Assembly (NCBI GenBank): GCA_012522475.1
Contig: JAAYKH010000056.1
Location: 1 to 34,940, forward strand
From: Chloroflexota bacterium
GTDB taxonomy: Bacteria > Chloroflexota > Anaerolineae > Anaerolineales > Anaerolineaceae
DNA: 34,940 nucleotides
Direction of reading: 5' to 3'
Below the pieces are notes generated by a model. That model saw only the letters and a program-made list of their open reading frames with translations. It did no database searches and was not told where the DNA came from. This document shows, piece after piece, positions 1 to 8,580 of this stretch. The first letter of the stretch is position 1. The number at the start of each line of letters is the position of its first letter. Position numbers and translations under genes: made by a program.

Positions 1-816
1 AATCTGCTTTGTTTTGATGGCCTGGATGAGCGCATTTTCATCGACCAATCCACCGCGTCCCACGTTGACCAGGTACGCGGAGGGTTTCATGGCTTCAAAG
101 GCTTTTGCATTGAGGATATGTTGGGTTTCACGGGTTAGGGGCAGAGCGACCACCACAAAATCGCAGCTGGCTAAAAAACTGTGCAGCGCTTCAAAGGGAT
201 AGAGGCGGTCGAAGAAATCACCGCGAGGATCGCCCATGCCCTCCCGGGTGAATTCGCGGTCTTCAGGGTGCATAACGTCTCTTTTTACCGCTAAGATCGT
301 CCCACCAAAGGGTTTTAGTAAACGCGCGACCTGGCGACCGATACTGCCATAACCCAGGATACCCACGGTGCTATGGCGCAATTCAACGGGCAATAATTCC
401 TCCCATTTGTCCTTATTCGCGGGCCAATGATGCTTGTATTGTTGTTGAAGCAGTTGTGGGAGTTTTTTCCCCAGCGCCAGGAGGGTCATCAGGACGTATT
501 CAGCAATCTGGCTGGTGATAACCCCGCTCATAGTAGTGATGCGTACCTCCTGGCTTCGGAAAAGCGGGTGGTCTAACTGTGAGTCAACCCCCGCCCGGTT
601 GACCTGCACCCATTTCAGGTTGGGTGCTTCATCCGGGTTGGGCAGTAGATTGGTGGTATACAGTATATCGACATCTGCCCAGGTTGTTGGCGCCAGCTCC
701 CCCGGTTTATCCGTGGAGGCCAGGGTCAGTCTGATCTGCTCTGATACGTCTTTGATGCGCTTTTCGCCACCATCCGGCAGCGTGGCTGCAACCAGAATGT
801 TAATTATCTCTGTCAT
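1..816 (-). CDS. D-2-hydroxyacid dehydrogenase (partial, C-terminus beyond window)
   Basis: The minus strand reads open from an ATG at 816 to the window edge (about 272 codons), so the C-terminus is missing. An N-terminal substrate-domain half is followed by the NAD-binding Rossmann fold (VGILGYGSIGRQVA, about residue 150) and the family signature LVNVGRGGLVDE near the edge. This is the D-isomer-specific 2-hydroxyacid dehydrogenase family, which reduces 2-oxoacids to D-2-hydroxyacids with NAD(P)H; substrate cannot be read from the sequence. It lies 39 nt downstream of the CoA-transferase B subunit on the same strand, so it probably ends the same operon. A role with 2-oxoglutarate or 2-hydroxyglutarate is tempting from context but is inference. 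The family is clear; a phosphoglycerate or glyoxylate/hydroxypyruvate substrate is equally possible. Confidence 0.88.
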   Translation of the reverse strand, partial: MTEIINILVAATLPDGGEKRIKDVSEQIRLTLASTDKPGELAPTTWADVDILYTTNLLPNPDEAPNLKWVQVNRAGVDSQLDHPLFRSQEVRITTMSGVITSQIAEYVLMTLLALGKKLPQLLQQQYKHHWPANKDKWEELLPVELRHSTVGILGYGSIGRQVARLLKPFGGTILAVKRDVMHPEDREFTREGMGDPRGDFFDRLYPFEALHSFLASCDFVVVALPLTRETQHILNAKAFEAMKPSAYLVNVGRGGLVDENALIQAIKTKQI

Positions 817-855
817 GGGTCTATCCAGTTCTACTACTTTTGTCAACAACTTTGG

Positions 856-1620
856 TCAGATATAAATACGGTTGGGGTCCAACTTTTCCCGTAAAATCTG
901 CAATTCCATTTCAGTTGGCGGGGTGGTTACCTGGCAATTCAAGGCTTGCTTTAACGTCCAGCCAGTGTTTTCCTGTACTTCTTCGAAAACCACACCCGGA
1001 TGGATGGCTGCCAAAACCAGTTCACCGCTTTCGTCCGGTTGAAGGATGCCGAGGTTTGTGACCACAGCTTGCGGGCCTCCGCCGCGCACGCCTGTTTTGG
1101 TACGGGCATCGCCGCCCGTCAGGAAGCCCGCCGAGGTGTGGAAATCAACCCTGGCGGGAAAACGGCGCTTTTGGTGCGGTGTGATGATATAACAGCGATT
1201 GGCCCAGGCTGCGATCTCCATCGAGCCGCCAGAGCCTGGCAGACGCACCTTCGGATGATCGTAATCGCCGATGACCGTGGCGTTGATGTTTCCGAACTGG
1301 TCGATCTGGGCACCGCCCAAAAAACCAACATCAACATTGCCGCGCTGCAAATAAAGCGAAAAGATGTCGTACATGCTGCAGACCGCAGTTGCGCCGGTCA
1401 CCAGTGTTGGGTCGCCAATCGAGAGGGGCAGCCGTGCCGGTTGGGCGCCGATCACCCCTGCTTCGTAGATCATTTGTAAATTTGGGGCATGGGTACGCAT
1501 GGCCAGGTTACAAGCCAGGTTAGGGATGCCCACGCCAACAAACACCACATCATGATCTTTTAATAACCGGGCGGCATTCACCACCATCAGTTCCTGGGCG
1601 TTGTATGGTAATTCATCCAT
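856..1620 (-). CDS. CoA-transferase family I, subunit B (glutaconate CoA-transferase GctB-like)
   Basis: This is a 254-residue protein starting at ATG 1620, preceded by GAGG eight bases upstream. A GTG at 1629 is also open but lies too close to any SD. It resembles the B subunit of glutaconate CoA-transferase throughout: IYEAGVIGAQP supplies the glutamate (residue 53 from this start) at the position of the catalytic Glu54 of Acidaminococcus GctB, and FLGGAQIDQFGNINAT, DYDHPKVRLPGSGG and HQKRRF follow in family order. The enzyme moves CoA between acids through a glutamyl-CoA intermediate and works as a heterotetramer with subunit A, encoded 16 nt upstream. Related IpdAB-type hydrolases of ring degradation share this fold; the retained Glu favours true CoA transfer. 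Substrate is not determinable. Confidence 0.9.
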   Translation of the reverse strand: MDELPYNAQELMVVNAARLLKDHDVVFVGVGIPNLACNLAMRTHAPNLQMIYEAGVIGAQPARLPLSIGDPTLVTGATAVCSMYDIFSLYLQRGNVDVGFLGGAQIDQFGNINATVIGDYDHPKVRLPGSGGSMEIAAWANRCYIITPHQKRRFPARVDFHTSAGFLTGGDARTKTGVRGGGPQAVVTNLGILQPDESGELVLAAIHPGVVFEEVQENTGWTLKQALNCQVTTPPTEMELQILREKLDPNRIYI

Positions 1621-1636
1621 AAGTTTCACCTCGTGA

Positions 1637-2539
1637 TTAGTATGCGCCGTAATTTACCGGTTGCGAGAAGTGTTCACCAGCCTCCAGCCGGCGGTGAGTC
1701 TCTGACCCCAGTTTTTCCCAGTAAGCAGCCCTGTCGGGCAAGCCAAACACCCACGCATCCAGATATTCCTGGGCGCCTTGCGGGGTTTTACTGAGCTTAT
1801 CCCAGGCCAGGTAAAACTCGTTATCACGATCGTAATAGCCCTGGGTATATGAAGGGTGAGCGCAGAACGGTACATGGCAGACGGCATCGACCACCATTCC
1901 AGGGATGATCGTCCGGTTGGGGTCAGCGCGGATAATCGTTTCATCGACGATCTCTTCCACCGTCAGGATCACGCGCTGGCTGGCAAAGGCCGCTAATTGT
2001 TGTTCGCCTAAAATGCCCCAAATTTGTGCGTTGCCCAGCGCATCAGCGCGCTGGGCATGAATGATGGCTATATCAGGCGTCAGCGGGGGCACAACGACTA
2101 CCGCCCTCCCGGAATAGGGGTCAGTGACCTGTTGGTAACAGGGGTTGCGCTCTGCCAGGTCTGCCGCGCCGGAGGGGTTCATAGGCATAAAGGGCAAGCC
2201 GCTGGCCCCGGCCTGTAAGCGGCTGATCATGCCGAAGTGGGAATATTCTTCCCATTCAAGCTGGCCAGATTCAAGGGCCGCCCGTATCCGGTGCAAGGAA
2301 CCTACTCCGGGGTTGCCGATGTAAGAAAAGATGAGTTTGCGGGCGCAACCCGCGGCCACCATTTGATCGTAAATTAAATCGGGGGTGGCCCGGGCCAGGG
2401 TCAGATCTTTCAAGCCCTGGCGGATGATTTCATGCCCGGCGGCAAAGGGGATTAAATGTGTGAAACCGCTGGCGTAGACCAGGTCGCCGGTGTACACATG
2501 TTGGCGAATAGCTTCGGGTAAAGATGTTATTTTACTCAT
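1637..2539 (-). CDS. CoA-transferase family I, subunit A (glutaconate CoA-transferase GctA-like)
   Basis: This 300-residue protein is the partner of the B subunit that follows after a 16-nt gap. I chose ATG 2539 over the in-frame GTG 2548 because MSKITSLPEAI begins the family fold and GGGAGC lies upstream at a workable distance. Recognisable parts are the N-terminal VYTGDLVYASGF loop (CoA-binding fold), the FSYIGNPGVGSLHRIRAALE helix region and a central aromatic/glycine-rich stretch typical of the GctA half. Subunit A shapes the substrate pocket and carries no catalytic Glu of its own. Neighbours (P5C dehydrogenase upstream, hydroxyacid dehydrogenase downstream) suggest organic-acid CoA activation during amino-acid degradation. 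IpdA-like subunits are the main alternative. Confidence 0.88.
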   Translation of the reverse strand: MSKITSLPEAIRQHVYTGDLVYASGFTHLIPFAAGHEIIRQGLKDLTLARATPDLIYDQMVAAGCARKLIFSYIGNPGVGSLHRIRAALESGQLEWEEYSHFGMISRLQAGASGLPFMPMNPSGAADLAERNPCYQQVTDPYSGRAVVVVPPLTPDIAIIHAQRADALGNAQIWGILGEQQLAAFASQRVILTVEEIVDETIIRADPNRTIIPGMVVDAVCHVPFCAHPSYTQGYYDRDNEFYLAWDKLSKTPQGAQEYLDAWVFGLPDRAAYWEKLGSETHRRLEAGEHFSQPVNYGAY

Positions 2540-2677
2540 AAAAACCACGCTCCCAGGGATGATCCGATTGATCTGGCTGGCGATAGAAAACCGGGCTTTG
2601 GTTGGGGTGTACTTGCAGCAACCTCGAAAACAGCGCCGTGCCCCGATGAACAGAAGTTTCAGTACAGGTCGTTCGGA

Positions 2678-2764
2678 TTACACCGACGTGATGCCGATGG
2701 ACAAGCCGACAGAGCCGTGACCCAACATCAGCCAGCCGCTACGAGCCGGCAGATCGTGGGTCAT
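2678..2764 (-). other. 28-codon open frame of uncertain status
   Basis: An ATG at 2764 opens 28 codons ending in TAA at 2678, inside the 299-nt gap between the P5C dehydrogenase and the CoA-transferase. The peptide has a charged N-terminus followed by GWLMLGHGSVGLSIGITSV, which reads like a first membrane helix. No strong SD is visible and nothing recognisable continues in other frames. It may be a chance ORF, a leader peptide or the stump of a transporter gene. Confidence 0.15.
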
Positions 2765-2779
2765 CTTATTTGTTTTTAA

Positions 2780-2810
2780 AACCGGAGGCACAGCCAGCAA
2801 TCATCCGGTT
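2780..2810 (-). terminator. Weak hairpin after P5C dehydrogenase gene
   Basis: AACCGGA (2780-2786) and TCCGGTT (2804-2810) form a 7-bp inverted repeat just downstream of the dehydrogenase stop. On the minus strand the stem is followed by a short T-rich stretch (TTTTAAAAAC). The loop is long, so this is a weak terminator candidate and does not exclude readthrough into the CoA-transferase genes. Confidence 0.3.
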
Positions 2811-2838
2811 GATCAAGCGCAGTTAACGCCGATTTAGG

Positions 2839-4425
2839 TCAGGGACGGCGCACTTGATTTTGAATTTGTTCACGCATATACAGCGGTAAATAATAAAGAC
2901 CGCCTGCGTTTTTTCCGCTGGCACCGGAGCCTTTCCAGCCGCCAAAGGGTTGGTAGCCTGGCCAGGCACCGGTTGTAGAACCCAGGGGCCGGTTGGCGTA
3001 GACCACGCCGGCTTGAATATGGTCGTAAAACCAGCCCACCTCTGTTTCAGTGCCGTAGAACCCGGCTGTCAAACCGTATCCAATATCATTGGCCAGCAGC
3101 ATTGCTTCATGTAAATCCTTTACCGGGTGAACCATGACAATGGGTAAAAACATTTCGTGCTTCCAAAGCCGGTGATCGAGGGGAACATCGGCGACCACAG
3201 TTGGCTGGCAAAAATAACCTTTTGCCAGGGCACCTTCGGAAAGCACTTCACCACCCGCCACGATTTTCCCAGCGGCTTTTAGCTCGGCAGTAAAGGTTTT
3301 AAAATCATCGTAAGAAGCTTGGTCAATCACCGGGCCCATGTAAGTGTCGCGTTCGGTGGGGTCACCCACCTTGAGTTTTTCGGTCAGTGCGGCCAGTCGT
3401 TCAACCAGTGCAGCGTACGCTTCTGTTTCAACAAAAACCCGCGAGCAGGCGGAGCATTTTTGCCCCTGCAGACCGAAGGCTGAACGGGCGATGCCGATGG
3501 CCGCATCATCTAGATCGGCGTGTTTGGAGACGATAGTCGGGTTCTTGCCGCCCAACTCCAGGATGACCGGGCGGACATAAGCACCCTGCGCAAAGCGACG
3601 ATAGATATCCATACCAACTTCGTAAGAACCTGTGAAGGTAATCCCGTCGATATCTTTGCTCTCGACCAGGGCGTTGCCCACGGTTGAGCCAGGGCCGGTG
3701 ACAAAATTGATGACCCCATCCGGGATACCAGCCTGGCGGAAACATTCCACCAATAAGGACGGCGTCCAGACAGTATTCGAGGCTGGTTTGATCACCACGG
3801 TATTGCCTGCTACCAGTGCTGCTCCAACCGGTCCGCCGGTGAGCGCAGATGGAAAGTTGAAGGGGCTGATTACCACCCATACGCCGTAAGGCTTGAGCAC
3901 CGAGGTGTTGGAAGAATCTAATCCGACCAGGGGATCTTTGCCCATTTTAGCCCGATAGCCGCGATGAGCTTCCATCTGGTCACAGGCATAGCGGATCAGA
4001 TCGGCTGTTTCTGCTACATCGCCCAGGGCTTCCATGCGGTTTTTGCCAACTTCCAGTGTGAGTGAGGCGCTGATTTCAAACAAGCGCCGGTCAATCAGAT
4101 CCGCAGCTTTGCGGAGGAGGTAGACCCGCTCATCCCAATACATGCGGCTCCAGCCAGGGAAAGCCTGGCGAGCGGCTGCAATTGCATCCTGGGCATCTTG
4201 GGTGCTCCCTTTTTGATAAGTTACCAGGTGTAAGTCGGTATTGATGGGTGAGCGTTCGGTGTGTTTTTCTGCCACGACCCGTTCTTCACCATTAATCAGC
4301 ATTGAGATTTCCTGCCCCAGGTTTTGCTTCAGTGTATCCATTGCCTGAGCAAATTGGGTGTGTAATTCCTCGGGTGGGTCGAACATGGTGGAATAAGTCA
4401 GCCTGAATGGTGTTTCATGGGTCAT
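2839..4425 (-). CDS. 1-pyrroline-5-carboxylate dehydrogenase (RocA/PutA-type aldehyde dehydrogenase)
   Basis: The 528-residue protein fits monofunctional P5C dehydrogenases. It oxidises glutamate-5-semialdehyde to glutamate with NAD+, the last step of proline and arginine degradation. Visible motifs are SPFNFP (about 187-192), the NAD-fold glycine turn FTGSYEVG (264-271), the general-base motif ELGGKNP with Glu290, and the P5C-dehydrogenase-specific GQKCSACSR with catalytic Cys324. The C-terminal GAWPGYQPFGGWKGSG is also typical of this subfamily rather than of generic ALDHs. No PutA proline dehydrogenase domain is fused and none lies in the window. It is the first gene of a minus-strand set with CoA-transferase and hydroxyacid dehydrogenase genes, though a 299-nt gap separates it from the CoA-transferase. 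Confidence 0.92.
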   Translation of the reverse strand: MTHETPFRLTYSTMFDPPEELHTQFAQAMDTLKQNLGQEISMLINGEERVVAEKHTERSPINTDLHLVTYQKGSTQDAQDAIAAARQAFPGWSRMYWDERVYLLRKAADLIDRRLFEISASLTLEVGKNRMEALGDVAETADLIRYACDQMEAHRGYRAKMGKDPLVGLDSSNTSVLKPYGVWVVISPFNFPSALTGGPVGAALVAGNTVVIKPASNTVWTPSLLVECFRQAGIPDGVINFVTGPGSTVGNALVESKDIDGITFTGSYEVGMDIYRRFAQGAYVRPVILELGGKNPTIVSKHADLDDAAIGIARSAFGLQGQKCSACSRVFVETEAYAALVERLAALTEKLKVGDPTERDTYMGPVIDQASYDDFKTFTAELKAAGKIVAGGEVLSEGALAKGYFCQPTVVADVPLDHRLWKHEMFLPIVMVHPVKDLHEAMLLANDIGYGLTAGFYGTETEVGWFYDHIQAGVVYANRPLGSTTGAWPGYQPFGGWKGSGASGKNAGGLYYLPLYMREQIQNQVRRP

Positions 4426-4562
4426 GGGGTTGTTTCCTTTTTAAGATCTGACAATTTTGCAACTTTCTACCTGTAGGATTTTATCACATTTCGAGGGAGG
4501 AGACCGCAGAAGATTGAGAAGCGGTAGCTGATAAGCGGGGAGAATGACAGATCAACGGTGCT

Positions 4563-6758
4563 TTAATTCTTGGTAACGGCCACTTTCCTCTCAAAGCGCA
4601 GGGCACGCAGACCGTTCAACGTCACCAGCAGCGAAACGCCCATATCCGCTAATACGGCCAGCCATAGGGGTGTGTAACCAAAAAGCGCCAGTATTGCCAC
4701 CAGCAGCTTGCTGCCCAGGCTGAAGCTGATGTTGGCTTTGATCAACCGGTTGGCAAAAGCCGACAGCCGGATGGCAAAGGGTAGTTTGTGAATGTCATCC
4801 GCCATCAGCACCACATCGGCTGTTTCCATAGCCTGGGTGCTGCCAACCCCACCCATGGCGATCCCCAGGTCTGCGGCAGCCAGCGCGGGAGCATCGTTGA
4901 TCCCATCGCCCACCATAGCAATCGGCCCATGCTCCGCTCGCAGTACTTCCACAATCTGCTGCTTATCATCGGGCAATAAACCCGCGTGCACGGTATCAAT
5001 ACCGACGGCAGCACCGATCGTCCTGGCAACGGTGGGGTTGTCACCGGTCAGCAAGATGGTTTTCTTTCCCATCTCCCTCAGCGCCTCAATCACGCCTGGC
5101 GATTCCGGTCGCAGAGCGTCGGCTACGGCGATAAATCCGCGCACTCGCTCGCCATCGCATAAAAGCATGGCGGTTTTCCCTTCGGTTTCCGCTTGATGTA
5201 CCCAGGTTTCTACCAGGGGCGGAACCTGGTGTTCCTCGAAAAATAAACGTCGACTGCCAATCGTCATCTTCTGCCCGTTAATCAGCCCTTCCAGCCCGCG
5301 GCCGCCGCGGGCGACCAGGTTTTCTGCTGGTGGGTAACACTCCGTCAATCCGCGCGCTTCGGCTTCCCTGGTGATGGCTTGCGCCAGGGGGTGGGTGCTG
5401 TGGCGCTCCAGGGCATACGCCAGAGCGAGCATATCATTACAGGGCTCGCAATTGGTTTCTCCCAGGCAGTCCAGGTCCTTGCTGTCCACCACCTGCGGTT
5501 CGCCGCGGGTGAGGGTGCCGGTTTTATCAAAGGCAAAAGCCCGGATTTTGGATAGAGCCTCCAGGAAGAGACCGCCTTTGAATAAAACGCCCTCCCGGGC
5601 GGCCCGGGTCAGGCCGGCCACCATCGTTACCGGTGTGGAGATCACCAGCGCACAGGGGCAGCCGATGATCAGCAGCGCTAATGCCCGATAGAGCCAGCCG
5701 CGAGTTCCGTCGAGTGGGTTTAGGAAGGGTGCGCCCAGCAACAGGGGCGGGATGGTCGCCACCAGCAGAGCCAGTACCACCATTGATGGGGTGTAATAAT
5801 GGGCAAAGCGATCGATAAACTTCTGACTGCGCGCCTGCCGTGACTGCGCCTGCGTGACCATTTCGACGATGCGGTGCAGCGAACTATCGCCCACCAGCCG
5901 GGTAACCTGGATCACCAAGCGACCCGCCCCGTTAACCGTGCCGCTGAAAACCTCATCATTTGGTGTCTTCCAGATCGGGATGCTCTCACCGGTGATCGGC
6001 GCCTGGTCCACGTCGCTATGCCCCTCCAGGACAGTACCATCTATGGGGATACGCTCGCCCGGGCTGACCACGATCACATCACCAGGGCTCAATGCCTCAA
6101 CCGGTACCAGCTGCTCCTGTTCAGCATCCCGCCGAAGCGCGTGTGCCGGGGATAATGCCTTCAATTGAGCAATTGCGCTGCGCGCCCGTTCGTTGGTGAA
6201 GCCTTCCAGCGCCTCTGCCAGGTCGAACAGCAGGATCAGGCTGGCCGCCTCAGCATATTGGCCAATGGCGACCGCTCCCAAACCTGCTAGGGTCATCAAA
6301 AAATTGATGTTCAAGGAGCGATTGACCCATAAGTTAACCAGGCCGCTGCGCGCAATCGGCCACCCGGCTAAAACCAACACTCCAATTTGCAACGTAACGA
6401 CAGTCCAGCCTGGGGCGTTCAATCGGTTGGCTGCGAAGGATAGCAGAATTACCACGCCTGCAATTAAGGCCAGTCGGGTTTCCTTTTGCTGTGCCAGATA
6501 ACGCCAGAACCCCACCAGCACGTTTGGCTCGGCCGCGGGCGGCAGACTGGCAGATTGACCATCATCCACGCTATAACCCAACGTGGTGACCAGCTTTCGT
6601 AATTGCGTTTCATCGACATCGCCGCGCACCATGAGCGTGCCATCAAAAAACTGCAGTTCAGCCGCTTCTACCCCCGGCGCGGCGGTCAGCGTGGCTTCCA
6701 GCCCCCGGGCACAATCTAAACAATCTAAACCCGTAATTTTCAATCTTGTTTCAGTCAT
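4563..6758 (-). CDS. P1B-2 type Zn2+/Cd2+/Pb2+ exporting ATPase (ZntA/CadA-like)
   Basis: This heavy-metal P-type ATPase exports divalent soft metals. The frame opens from TTG 6776 (737 residues), but ATG 6758 is a better start because the HMA domain follows at once. Numbering from TTG: the HMA metal-binding motif GLDCLDC (Cys19, Cys22), phosphatase-loop TGES (263), CPC in the metal-binding helix (373-375), the phosphorylated DKTGTLT (Asp417), the HP dipeptide (462-463) and GDGINDAP (623-630). Lys690 and Asp711 in the last two helices sit where ZntA has Lys693 and Asp714, the signature of P1B-2 pumps rather than copper pumps. A cysteine pair, NCEPC (442-446), in the nucleotide domain is unusual. 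The gene directly follows its probable repressor, whose stop overlaps the TTG region. Confidence 0.94.
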   Translation of the reverse strand: MTETRLKITGLDCLDCARGLEATLTAAPGVEAAELQFFDGTLMVRGDVDETQLRKLVTTLGYSVDDGQSASLPPAAEPNVLVGFWRYLAQQKETRLALIAGVVILLSFAANRLNAPGWTVVTLQIGVLVLAGWPIARSGLVNLWVNRSLNINFLMTLAGLGAVAIGQYAEAASLILLFDLAEALEGFTNERARSAIAQLKALSPAHALRRDAEQEQLVPVEALSPGDVIVVSPGERIPIDGTVLEGHSDVDQAPITGESIPIWKTPNDEVFSGTVNGAGRLVIQVTRLVGDSSLHRIVEMVTQAQSRQARSQKFIDRFAHYYTPSMVVLALLVATIPPLLLGAPFLNPLDGTRGWLYRALALLIIGCPCALVISTPVTMVAGLTRAAREGVLFKGGLFLEALSKIRAFAFDKTGTLTRGEPQVVDSKDLDCLGETNCEPCNDMLALAYALERHSTHPLAQAITREAEARGLTECYPPAENLVARGGRGLEGLINGQKMTIGSRRLFFEEHQVPPLVETWVHQAETEGKTAMLLCDGERVRGFIAVADALRPESPGVIEALREMGKKTILLTGDNPTVARTIGAAVGIDTVHAGLLPDDKQQIVEVLRAEHGPIAMVGDGINDAPALAAADLGIAMGGVGSTQAMETADVVLMADDIHKLPFAIRLSAFANRLIKANISFSLGSKLLVAILALFGYTPLWLAVLADMGVSLLVTLNGLRALRFERKVAVTKN

Positions 6759-6772
6759 TTTACAGCTTTGCC

Positions 6773-7102
6773 TCAATCATGCAAAATATGTTCAAAGGTG
6801 CGTTGTAAGATGTCTCGCACATGGTCATCTGCCAGATCGTAATAAACCTCGCGGCCCTGCTTGCGATAACGTACAATGTTCAGGTTGCGTAAGAGCCGTA
6901 ACTGGTGGGATACTGCACTTTGTGAAACAACCAAATGTTCGGCTATTTCCCCCACGCTGAGAGTTTCAGTAAACAACAGCGCCAGGATTTTCAGGCGCGT
7001 AGGGTCGGCCAGGATTTTAAAACTTTCTGCCATGGTGAGAAACATCGCTTCCGAGGTGGCCTCGTGGATTAATTGTGAGAAAGACTCCGTGGTAACAAGC
7101 AT
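6773..7102 (-). CDS. ArsR/SmtB-family metal-sensing repressor, CzrA-type
   Basis: This is a small winged-helix repressor. ATG 7102 is preferred over ATG 7114 because GGAG lies six bases before it and the longer start would run into the operator. The recognition helix region contains VVSQSAVSHQLRLLRNLNIV. The C-terminal helix carries D-x-H-(x10)-H-x-x-H in DDHVRDILQRTFEHILH, exactly the spacing of the Asp84/His86/His97/His100 alpha-5 zinc site of CzrA. The cysteine-rich alpha-3 site of CadC/SmtB is absent (TETLSVGEIAEH instead), so the sensor should respond to Zn2+ or Co2+ rather than Cd2+/Pb2+. The stop overlaps the downstream ATPase reading frame, so the two are translationally coupled. Confidence 0.93.
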   Translation of the reverse strand: MLVTTESFSQLIHEATSEAMFLTMAESFKILADPTRLKILALLFTETLSVGEIAEHLVVSQSAVSHQLRLLRNLNIVRYRKQGREVYYDLADDHVRDILQRTFEHILHD

Positions 7103-7116
7103 AATTAACTCCATTG

Positions 7117-7140
7117 ATATATGAGCATATATTCATATGT
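7117..7140 (-). promoter_or_regulatory. Probable ArsR/CzrA operator
   Basis: ATATGA (7119-7124) and TCATAT (7133-7138) are inverted halves separated by eight AT-rich bases. The arrangement TGA-n8-TCA matches the ArsR/SmtB operator core. It lies between the predicted -10 box and the start codon, so a bound repressor would block initiation of the repressor-ATPase operon. Confidence 0.75.
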
Positions 7141-7168
7141 ATTGTAGGTTGTTTTTTGTTTTTGTCAA
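7141..7168 (-). promoter_or_regulatory. Sigma-70 promoter of the metal-efflux operon
   Basis: On the minus strand, TTGACA (7163-7168) is followed by a 16-base spacer and TACAAT (7141-7146). The -35 box is a perfect consensus and the -10 box has one mismatch. The operator at 7117-7140 falls on the expected transcription start. Confidence 0.8.
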
Positions 7169-7311
7169 GCTTTTTGATGGTTATTTTTATACACAAAAGT
7201 ACAAGTCCCCGTTATATTTTCACTGAATGAGCTTAATAACTTACCATCAACATCGGTGTAATAAGCCCCCATTCTTGGCTAAATTACCTTGTATACCCAG
7301 ATGGTCTATGG

Positions 7312-8289
7312 TTAAAAAATAGAATCTGCGTATTTCATCCTTTCCATAACCCAACAACCAAAGTAAGCCTTTATTTCCTGTTGTCTGCCGTACAGTGTGA
7401 AATCATCCAAAAGCTCACAAAGATACTGAAAAAACGTATGATAACAACAAAATGCGAGACGTTCCGGGCGCAACTTATATGAGATATTGCCTTGTTTAAG
7501 AGCGTTACTGAAGGCCTTCAATACCCAGTCATAACAGCACATGACCCATGCGTCGCGTTCAAGGGGAGCGTACATAACTTCATCCCAATCAACGATGTAA
7601 TCATTTTCGTTGCCGATAAGCAGGTTTCCCCCTGCGTCACCATGTGTGAAGTAAAATTGCGGTTTATCCTTTTGGCAGATTTCTGAAAAATACGATAGCC
7701 GCGAAGCATAATGTCTAAGAACTTCCTGGTGCTGTTCAAAGATTGCAAGAATGGTGTTGCTTTCTTTGCTCGGAGGCGCCATTTTAAGTTGCTCCCACTT
7801 TGCAAAAAATTTTGATGACCTCTCGTCTGAAAATTCTAACGAAGGAATTTCAAACCCTTGTTTTGTTAGTGGGTATATTTTACTCAGCATTTTATATTCA
7901 CGAAATTTTGTTTCATCAGTTTCAATGTTTTTGCCGTTAACCCAAACAAAAACGCCTAGAACTGCTGAGTTGAAAGTTGAAAATAAATTGTCTGCCCTTG
8001 TTTTAACTAACTTGCTGATAAAATCTATTCCATTCGCGCATAGATATTCCACGACCTCTAGACTGTTACGGTATTTTGTTTGGTGTTGGGGAGAATAATC
8101 TAACTTGAGAAAATAGCTATCGTTTTCTGTGTCTATGCACCATGTTTCACCGTAATAACCTTGCTTCGCAGGAACGATAGAAATAGCCGCGATACCATAT
8201 TGCTCGTAAATAAAATCTACAAGGTGGGTCATGTACTGACTGTCTCGTATAATCTGGTTCATTACGAATTGTCTTTCTGATGTCGACAT
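7312..8289 (-). CDS. Aminoglycoside-phosphotransferase/choline-kinase fold protein
   Basis: The frame opens at TTG 8301; ATG 8289 or ATG 8262 are likelier starts, none with a strong SD. Numbered from the TTG, the kinase-fold small-molecule phosphotransferase has an N-lobe with a YFLKLD lysine strand (about 63-68), the catalytic loop HGDAGGNLL (His220, Asp222, Asn226) and the Mg-binding VDWDE (Asp238, Asp240). Substrate could be an aminoglycoside, another antibiotic, a sugar or an amino alcohol; the sequence does not say, and resistance should not be assumed. The gene is markedly more AT-rich than its neighbours, with many AAA, TTT and ATT codons. It lies beside a fragment of another gene, which suggests horizontal acquisition. 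No operon partner is evident. Confidence 0.8.
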   Translation of the reverse strand: MSTSERQFVMNQIIRDSQYMTHLVDFIYEQYGIAAISIVPAKQGYYGETWCIDTENDSYFLKLDYSPQHQTKYRNSLEVVEYLCANGIDFISKLVKTRADNLFSTFNSAVLGVFVWVNGKNIETDETKFREYKMLSKIYPLTKQGFEIPSLEFSDERSSKFFAKWEQLKMAPPSKESNTILAIFEQHQEVLRHYASRLSYFSEICQKDKPQFYFTHGDAGGNLLIGNENDYIVDWDEVMYAPLERDAWVMCCYDWVLKAFSNALKQGNISYKLRPERLAFCCYHTFFQYLCELLDDFTLYGRQQEIKAYFGCWVMERMKYADSIF

Positions 8290-8511
8290 CAACAATACCA
8301 ATCAATTAATAGTTCTTGTGCTTTTTTTGTTCTACAACTGTATTAGAACATAGTTTACATTTACCCTATCTTTACAACCCTATAGGTGTTATTTTACATA
8401 GCCACTCAACGTTACTTTCATTTTCTGACTTGTCGATATGTTTCCTCAAACGCAAAAACATGCTTTTATACCAAGTCATTATTTCGGATGTCATTTTGAG
8501 ACGATTTATTT

Positions 8512-8580
8512 TCAAAGATTTACGCGTGATATTAATACCACGCGCTCGAAGTGTGCAGTGTAGGGAAACAGGTCAAAGGA
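8512..8580 (-). pseudogene. C-terminal remnant of a 23S rRNA (uracil-5)-methyltransferase-like gene
   Basis: On the minus strand, ending in TGA at 8512-8514, the frame reads SFDLFPYTAHFERVVLISR plus three residues. This strongly resembles the last strand of RlmD/TrmA-family RNA methyltransferases (consensus DxFPxTxHxExVxLLSR). The frame stays open upstream to about 8640 but loses family similarity there, and the SAM-binding and catalytic-Cys regions are absent from the window. It appears to be the stump of a gene whose front was lost, next to the AT-rich phosphotransferase gene. The match is short, so chance resemblance is possible. Confidence 0.4.

Noticed and set aside
1000-1479. 159-codon frame antisense to the CoA-transferase B gene
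   Set aside because: It is the mirror of a well-conserved coding sequence and has no SD or family similarity.
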